From: Murimonas intestini
Lineage (GTDB): Bacteria > Bacillota > Clostridia > Lachnospirales > Lachnospiraceae
Assembly: GCF_024622195.1 (NCBI RefSeq)
Contig: NZ_JANKBI010000023.1
Location: 27,626 to 91,625 of the forward strand
Length of the DNA stretch: 64,000 nucleotides
Direction: 5' to 3'
In this document: positions 59,065-64,000 of the stretch, piece by piece
How the letters are laid out: each line of letters begins with the position of its first letter
Position numbering within the stretch: the stretch's first letter is position 1
The notes under the pieces: generated by a model
Database searches by the model: none
What the model saw: only the letters and a program-made list of their open reading frames with translations
What the model was told of the DNA's origin: nothing
Made by a program: the position numbers and the translations under genes

Positions 59065-61038
59065 ATGACAAGTATAATGGTGATAGAATCCCACGAACTG
59101 CCCAGGGACATCTGCTCCCTGGCTGCAAAAGAATTAAATCTGAATATGGTTTTTATCTCAACCAGAATGAAGGATCTTACAGATGATGATTACAGAGAGT
59201 ATGTGCGTATGGCTCAGGAAGAGAGAATGGATGCCATTATTGTCAGCTACCACCATTCTGAAAAAATGTCTTCCTATGATACTTCTGTGCCCATTATCCC
59301 TATCAATTTCAGCAACTGGGAAACCTTAAATATACTTCAGTCCCTGAAAAAAAATATAGTGGATACCCATATCCCCCACCCACATAAGGTGGCTTTGATC
59401 ACTGTCGCCCCCCTGTCCCTGGATTTGAAGATCCTCAGCGAAATATTCGAGTTAGAGCTTCATAATATCATCCGTGATGGGGAGACTCTGCCGGATTCAT
59501 TTTTTCATGCACTGAAAAAAGAAGGCTTTGAGATAGCCGCCTGCGGTTCCAGATATCACCAGCAGGTAGCAGCGTCCGGTATGTACCATGCCTACGATCC
59601 CAATGCCCATTCTTATATAGGCGTACTGGAAGAATTCCGCCGCATTTTAAAGCTGATCACTATCAGCCGTCAGGTCAGCCAGCGCAATCAGGAACTTCTT
59701 CAGATGATGAACTATTCTTTTGAAGCTATCTGGGTGACAGATGACCATGGGCTTATTACTTCATATAACGTAAAGGCGGCAGGCCTTTTTGCAAAAAATA
59801 CGCACAAAGCCTCTCCGTCCTTTTCCGGCCGTTCCATCTATGAGGTTCTTCCGGTTCAGATGAAGGACATCCTTGATGACGCCCTTTCAAACGGTACCAA
59901 TTACTACAGCCATCTGCTGCTGCACACCCAGTCTGACGGAATTTTCAACATCACTCCTCTCATGAGAAACGGAACAGTCAGCGCCGTAATTTTTCATTTT
60001 ACTGCTCTTCCCCACCTGGAGCAGATGGAAGAGCAAATCCGGATAGAGTCATATATCAAGGGCCATAAAGCCAAATATACTTTCCAGAATCTGATTGGAA
60101 AATCCGGGGCAATTCAGCGTGCAATAAAAAATGCAGAGCTTTTTGCTAAATATGATTCTAATATTCTTTTAATAGGTGAAACAGGAACCGGAAAAGAGAT
60201 TTTTTCCCAGAGCATCCATAATTCCAGCCGCAGGAGCGGCCAGCCCTTTGTTGCGTTAAACTGCGGGGCGCTGCCTCCGAATCTGCTGGAAAGTGAACTG
60301 TTTGGATATGTGGAGGGTGCATTTACAGGCGCCTCCAGAAAAGGAAAAAAAGGATTATTTGAGATTGCAAATCAGGGGACTATTTTTTTAGATGAAATAT
60401 CTGAGATGGACGCCAACGGCCAGCTGCGCCTTCTGCGCGTCCTGGAAGAAAGAGAGGTCATGCGCATAGGCAGCGACAGCGTCATTCCTGTAAATGTACG
60501 TGTCATCGCTGCCTGCAACAAAGATCTTGCAAAACTTGTAAAAAACGGATCGTTCCGTGAGGATCTATTCTACAGGCTGAATGTCCTCACCATACAGATC
60601 CCTGCCCTGCGTGAGCGTGGAAACGATGTATTTCTTCTGGCTGAATATTATCTGGACATCTACAGTCAGAAATATCAGAAGACTGTCCAGCTCTCTTCCG
60701 CCTCTGCCAGCATGCTGACCTCCTACCCGTGGCCGGGAAATGTGCGCCAGCTGCGCAACTTCTGTGAACGTCTGGTAATCGTGGCAGATGATTACCAGCT
60801 CTCACCTGAATTTATAAAAGACCAGCTTCAGCAGGCATACCAGTTTTATGATCATACGGATGATATGGATACAGCTGTTCTGCCCGCCCTCAGCCTCCCA
60901 GGCTCAGAGCGGGATAATATCCTCCTGGCCCTGCGCCAGACAAAAGGAAACCGCCAGCAAACGGCAAGTCTGCTGAACATCAGTACTTCTACTCTCTGGA
61001 GAAAGATGAAAAAATATGGGATCATGGAGCTATATTAA
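59065..61038 (+). CDS. Sigma-54-dependent enhancer-binding regulator, PrpR-like
   Basis: A 657-residue activator. The N-terminal PrpR-type sensor (about 5-185, LPRDICSLAAKELNLNMVFIS...), a PAS domain (about 205-310), and the AAA domain (about 330-565) with Walker A GETGTGKE, the sigma-54 contact loop GAFTGA and Walker B GTIFLDEISEM. The C-terminal Fis-type helix-turn-helix is LRQTKGNRQQTASLLNISTS. It faces the dpp-type operon and its sigma-54 promoter, so it very probably activates that operon in response to a peptide-derived or metabolic signal. I use the ATG at 59065, 8 bases after GGAG. An ATG in the same frame 51 bases earlier lacks a site. Confidence 0.93.
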   Translation: MTSIMVIESHELPRDICSLAAKELNLNMVFISTRMKDLTDDDYREYVRMAQEERMDAIIVSYHHSEKMSSYDTSVPIIPINFSNWETLNILQSLKKNIVDTHIPHPHKVALITVAPLSLDLKILSEIFELELHNIIRDGETLPDSFFHALKKEGFEIAACGSRYHQQVAASGMYHAYDPNAHSYIGVLEEFRRILKLITISRQVSQRNQELLQMMNYSFEAIWVTDDHGLITSYNVKAAGLFAKNTHKASPSFSGRSIYEVLPVQMKDILDDALSNGTNYYSHLLLHTQSDGIFNITPLMRNGTVSAVIFHFTALPHLEQMEEQIRIESYIKGHKAKYTFQNLIGKSGAIQRAIKNAELFAKYDSNILLIGETGTGKEIFSQSIHNSSRRSGQPFVALNCGALPPNLLESELFGYVEGAFTGASRKGKKGLFEIANQGTIFLDEISEMDANGQLRLLRVLEEREVMRIGSDSVIPVNVRVIAACNKDLAKLVKNGSFREDLFYRLNVLTIQIPALRERGNDVFLLAEYYLDIYSQKYQKTVQLSSASASMLTSYPWPGNVRQLRNFCERLVIVADDYQLSPEFIKDQLQQAYQFYDHTDDMDTAVLPALSLPGSERDNILLALRQTKGNRQQTASLLNISTSTLWRKMKKYGIMELY

Positions 61039-62454
61039 TTATTGCCTGCAAAGCTGATAAATAGAAGTCACACCGGCGCCTGTGGCACCTGCTGACTGGA
61101 ACTCGAAAACAGGAGGTTCTACCCACGCTGTACCTGCTATATCCAGATGGAGCCACGGCTTGCCTTCCGCGAATGATTTTATGAAGAGTCCCGCTGTAAT
61201 AGTGCCGCAGCAACTCTCTCCCATATTGCGGATATCAGCTACCTTGCTCTTTATCATCTTTTCATGCTCCGGATATACAGGGAGCCTCCAATATCTCTCT
61301 CCTGATACCTGGTATGCCCTGCGGAATCTGTCAAACCATTCCTGATCATCACTGATAACCCCGCCTATGGTGAATCCCAGCATATTCACTACGGCTCCTG
61401 TCAGAGTGGCAATATCCAGGATATGTGTTACCTTCTCCTGCTTCACTGCGTAGCTGACTGCATCAGCCAGTATCAGGCGTCCCTCTGCATCTGTATTTGC
61501 GATTTCAATCGTCTTTCCTGCATAAGAATTGATCACATCTCCAGGAAGCAGGCTCCCGTCTGATATCCTGTTCTCACACATAGGAATAACTGCCACAGCA
61601 TTTGTCTTTACACGATTTTTAGCAAGTGCATAGATGGCTCCTGCCACAGCGGCGCCCCCTGCCATATCGCCTCTGATTCCTCCCATGGAAGCTGCAGGTT
61701 TGAGGCAGTATCCGCCTGTATCACATGTGACTCCTTTTCCCACAAGACCCTTGACTTCTTCACATTCCGGATCTCCCATATAGCGCAGGACCACAAGGCA
61801 CGGAGGAAACTCACTGCTTTCACCAACGCCTAAGAGCGCATCCATCTTCATCTTCTTTAAGTCTTCCAGATGGAATACCTGGGCTTCAATTTCAGTATCC
61901 TTCACTAAGTTCAGTACTTCTCCTGCAAAATCCTCAGGACGCAGCTTATTACCCGGCATATTAACCATATCCCTGGCAAAACGCACGCCCTCAATGACGG
62001 CTTCGTATTCACTTAAGAGCGCACTGGCCGCTTCTGCCTCTGATCCCTCTATTCCCGTAAGTTCAATTTCAGTTTTTCTGCAGTCTTTTCCAGGATATTG
62101 AATCTGCTCATAATCAGCCAGGAGAGCTCCTTCAGCAATATCTCTGACACTCTCTGTCCCAAATTTTTCTGCCACAGCAGAGATATTCATTGAAAATTCA
62201 TAGATTTCATGGCTTCTCAGCTCTTTCACGGCCTTTGCAGCTGCTTCCTTGACTAAAACCTTACAGATATTTTCATCTGTCTGGCCGCCTGCAGTCTCTT
62301 CTTTTTTTCCAAGGCCTACATATAACACTTCTTTCCCATCCTTTTCAGGATAAAACAGTGTTTCCAGAGCCTTACCTTTAAATTTACCCTCTTCCTTTTC
62401 AAAACCAAATTCAACTACTGCACCTTTTGTGCTTTCAGATACTATCTGAATCAT
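61039..62454 (-). CDS. Leucyl aminopeptidase (M17 family)
   Basis: A 471-residue cytosolic metallo-aminopeptidase. The M17 signature NTDAEGRLILADA is intact. Metal and catalytic residues also occur in VTCDTGGYCLKPAASM (Asp, Lys) and GDMAGGAAVAGAI. It releases N-terminal residues from peptides, fitting the neighbouring peptide importer. The start is the ATG at 62454 (8 bases after AAGGA). Its stop codon directly abuts that of the convergent sigma-54 activator, with no base between. It follows the DeoR-type gene by 65 bases on the same strand. Confidence 0.93.
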   Translation of the reverse strand: MIQIVSESTKGAVVEFGFEKEEGKFKGKALETLFYPEKDGKEVLYVGLGKKEETAGGQTDENICKVLVKEAAAKAVKELRSHEIYEFSMNISAVAEKFGTESVRDIAEGALLADYEQIQYPGKDCRKTEIELTGIEGSEAEAASALLSEYEAVIEGVRFARDMVNMPGNKLRPEDFAGEVLNLVKDTEIEAQVFHLEDLKKMKMDALLGVGESSEFPPCLVVLRYMGDPECEEVKGLVGKGVTCDTGGYCLKPAASMGGIRGDMAGGAAVAGAIYALAKNRVKTNAVAVIPMCENRISDGSLLPGDVINSYAGKTIEIANTDAEGRLILADAVSYAVKQEKVTHILDIATLTGAVVNMLGFTIGGVISDDQEWFDRFRRAYQVSGERYWRLPVYPEHEKMIKSKVADIRNMGESCCGTITAGLFIKSFAEGKPWLHLDIAGTAWVEPPVFEFQSAGATGAGVTSIYQLCRQ

Positions 62455-62519
62455 CTTCATCTTCCTTTCTTTCGGCGCGCTGCTTACACGCACAATTCTC
62501 TTTCTTTCCGCGGGCCCTG

Positions 62520-63281
62520 TTACACTAACCGCACTCCCGCAGCATCTAATGCTTCTATTATATCTTTATCCGGAAATTCATCTGTAATAATACCATTGAT
62601 ATCCTCAAAATGAGCAAACTTAAATGAATCGTTAAAATAGAATTTTTCTTTCTCCATCAACACATATTTATGACGGCTGCTCTGCAGTACAGCTTTTTTT
62701 GTTAAGCCATCCTCTGCTCCCAGAGTAGTGATTGAATAATCTGTCATGTCAATACCGCAGCTTCCTATATAAGCCCTGTCAAAACTATACTGTTTAATAA
62801 CTTCAATAGCTGCGGCTCCCATAAAACCATTAACAGAAGAAAACATGGTTCCTCCCGTTCCAATTGCAGTTATAGAGGGACTTCTGGCTAGTATTTGAAG
62901 AATATCTATCATATTGCTCACTACTACCAGTTTTTTCCCTGATTCTGCCAAAAGTTCTGCCAGCTTTATATTTGTGGTGGAGATATCAAGAAATATTGTT
63001 TCATTATCATTAATTAAATCAAGTGCTTTTTTCGCTATGACTGTCTTTTTCTCCAGATGGTATCCTTTTCTGTCTATGACATTGCGTTCCAGAGGGTAAT
63101 CTTTTGAAAGGATCGCACCCCCGTAAGTACGCTTCAGTTTTCCCCCGTTCTCCAAAATCTTCAGATCTTTTCGTATACAATCTTCGGATACCTGAAAGAG
63201 TTCACTCAGCTCTTTAACCCTGACTTTTCCATCCTTCTGAAGCTTCTCTTCAATTGCCTCCAGCCTCTCTTCCGTAAACAT
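62520..63281 (-). CDS. DeoR-family transcriptional regulator
   Basis: A 253-residue protein. N-terminal winged helix: RLEAIEEKLQKDGKVRVKELSELFQVSEDCIRKDLKILENGGKLKRTYGGAIL (about 5-57), then the DeoR sensor fold (IFLDISTTNIKLAELL, AIGTGGTMFSSVNGFMG, ALDAAGVRLV at the end). Members usually respond to sugar phosphates. The start is the ATG at 63281 with AAAGGGGGTGG upstream. Strong promoter before it. It probably heads a two-gene unit with the leucyl aminopeptidase. Confidence 0.9.
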   Translation of the reverse strand: MFTEERLEAIEEKLQKDGKVRVKELSELFQVSEDCIRKDLKILENGGKLKRTYGGAILSKDYPLERNVIDRKGYHLEKKTVIAKKALDLINDNETIFLDISTTNIKLAELLAESGKKLVVVSNMIDILQILARSPSITAIGTGGTMFSSVNGFMGAAAIEVIKQYSFDRAYIGSCGIDMTDYSITTLGAEDGLTKKAVLQSSRHKYVLMEKEKFYFNDSFKFAHFEDINGIITDEFPDKDIIEALDAAGVRLV

Positions 63282-63307
63282 ATCCCACCCCCTTTGAATC
63301 CGCCTAA

Positions 63308-63336
63308 AGTATAACAATCTGTATCCTGATTGTCAA
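63308..63336 (-). promoter_or_regulatory. SigA promoter of the DeoR-type gene
   Basis: TTGACA, 17 bases, TATACT on the minus strand, about 25 bases before the start codon. Confidence 0.8.
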
Positions 63337-63463
63337 TTATTTTTTATTGTTTATTATTACTTTTTCCTGTTTATGATTTTAAATAAAATTGGGAATACTA
63401 AAATAACATGACAAACGTTTTAGACATATATTAAAAATTTATATTTCAGAAAGGAGAGGCAGC

Positions 63464-63865
63464 ATGAAGGTTAGAAAGCTTCCACAGGTGAGTCCTCACA
63501 CATTATTTACATCATTACTTATACTATTAGATATATCCGGATGCATAATTATCGCTGTTTTACTATCCCATGCTATAGTATCAGGTCATACAGGGCAGGC
63601 ACAGGAAATTATACCGCAAACTGAACTACAGATTGTCAGCCAGGACACTGCTGTTTCCACTGCATTTACAGATGCCGGTGTGGATAACTCCTGCGTCAAA
63701 ACATTTTCCTGTGAATTAAATTATAATCCTGATATTTCTTCTGATTCCGGGATATATCAAATATCATTTGAAACTGATTTTAATAAATATAATTATCAGA
63801 TAAGCAGTGTTGATGGACAGATTTTATCGTATACTTCATTTTATCCCGGTAATAATGTCTCCTGA
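63464..63865 (+). CDS. Membrane-anchored PepSY-like protein
   Basis: A 133-residue protein with one membrane segment (about 13-40, LFTSLLILLDISGCIIIAVLL) and an exported domain. The second half, AFTDAGVDNSCVKTFSCELN to YQISFETDFNKYNYQISSVDGQILSYTSF, follows the PepSY pattern (helix, then a beta hairpin ending in DGxIL). PepSY domains are thought to inhibit or chaperone proteases. AGAAAGGAGAGG precedes the ATG. No neighbour clarifies its role. Confidence 0.65.
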   Translation: MKVRKLPQVSPHTLFTSLLILLDISGCIIIAVLLSHAIVSGHTGQAQEIIPQTELQIVSQDTAVSTAFTDAGVDNSCVKTFSCELNYNPDISSDSGIYQISFETDFNKYNYQISSVDGQILSYTSFYPGNNVS

Positions 63866-63926
63866 TTTTCAAGTTTCTGATCGGTCCAGCATATACAGGC
63901 AACTTGATCGTCTTTCACCGGGCAAT

Positions 63927-63949
63927 AAAAAAACGCCCGCAAGGGGCGT
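63927..63949 (-). terminator. Terminator after tRNA-Lys
   Basis: ACGCCC, loop CTTGC, GGGCGT, then seven T on the minus strand. Confidence 0.9.
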
Positions 63950-63960
63950 AAATGCTGTAA

Positions 63961-64000
63961 TGAGACATCGGGGATTCGAACCCCGGACAACTTGATTAAA
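63961..64000 (-). tRNA. tRNA-Lys (anticodon UUU), 3' part, cut by the window edge
   Basis: The minus strand begins in the anticodon loop (TTTAA), followed by stem TCAAG, variable TTGTC, T arm CGGGG TTCGAAT CCCCG, acceptor ATGTCTC and discriminator A. CCA is not encoded. Confidence 0.88.

Overview
This window comes from a spore-forming member of the Clostridia, most likely the family Lachnospiraceae. The evidence is endospore genes (bofA, spmB and a SleL/YaaH-type cortex hydrolase), a clostridial-style Tad pilus cluster, strong GGAGG ribosome sites with some TTG/GTG starts, tRNA genes without encoded CCA, and moderate GC. The genus cannot be fixed from the sequence alone. The 64 kb are mostly chromosomal housekeeping and accessory genes. 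There is no prophage, CRISPR array or complete insertion sequence.

Layout. 0-5.2 kb: an AraC-type regulator, tRNA-Val, a small acetyltransferase, and a LysM/GH18 spore-cortex hydrolase gene split in two by a 1,355-bp element that carries only a short serine recombinase and a small XRE regulator. A 9-bp repeat flanks the element, and removing it restores an intact 426-residue protein. This is a miniature skin-like intervening element and is the most striking feature of the window. 5.2-16 kb: HAD phosphatase, amidohydrolase, SbcCD, a MATE exporter with a hairpin leader, an SDR oxidoreductase and a TetR-ABC operon. 16-25.6 kb: a large receiver/HD-GYP/PAS/GGDEF protein, spmB, a beta-CASP ribonuclease-like protein, a degenerate metallo-beta-lactamase-fold protein, a small secreted protein and a DUF4367-type membrane anti-sigma protein. 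25.6-29.3 kb: murG lying between that anti-sigma gene and an ECF sigma gene, then HIT protein, an orphan histidine kinase and a rhomboid protease.

29.3-39.9 kb: an eleven-gene Tad/Flp pilus operon read leftward from one near-consensus promoter. Its leader has a compact structured element. Genes are two prepilin peptidases, TadZ, TadA, TadB, TadC, a 55-residue Flp pilin, DUF5702-type and TadE-type pseudopilins and an FHA protein. 39.9-45.2 kb: two 143-bp miniature inverted-repeat elements in opposite orientation enclose a tyrosine phosphatase, bofA, glgB and an alpha-amylase family gene whose 3' end is supplied by a third small repeat element. 45.2-50.5 kb: TetR regulator with two operators, a TPR/acidic-repeat/AAA protein, and rpoN (sigma-54).

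50.5-62.5 kb looks like a peptide-utilisation locus. A dppBCDF/substrate-binding-protein operon ends in a large two-headed alpha/beta hydrolase. It is preceded by an exact sigma-54 promoter (TGGCAC-N5-TTGCT) and faces a divergent sigma-54 enhancer-binding protein, with an inverted repeat between them as a likely activator site. A leucyl aminopeptidase and a DeoR regulator follow. rpoN next door completes the circuit. The window ends with a PepSY-like membrane protein and the 3' half of a tRNA-Lys.
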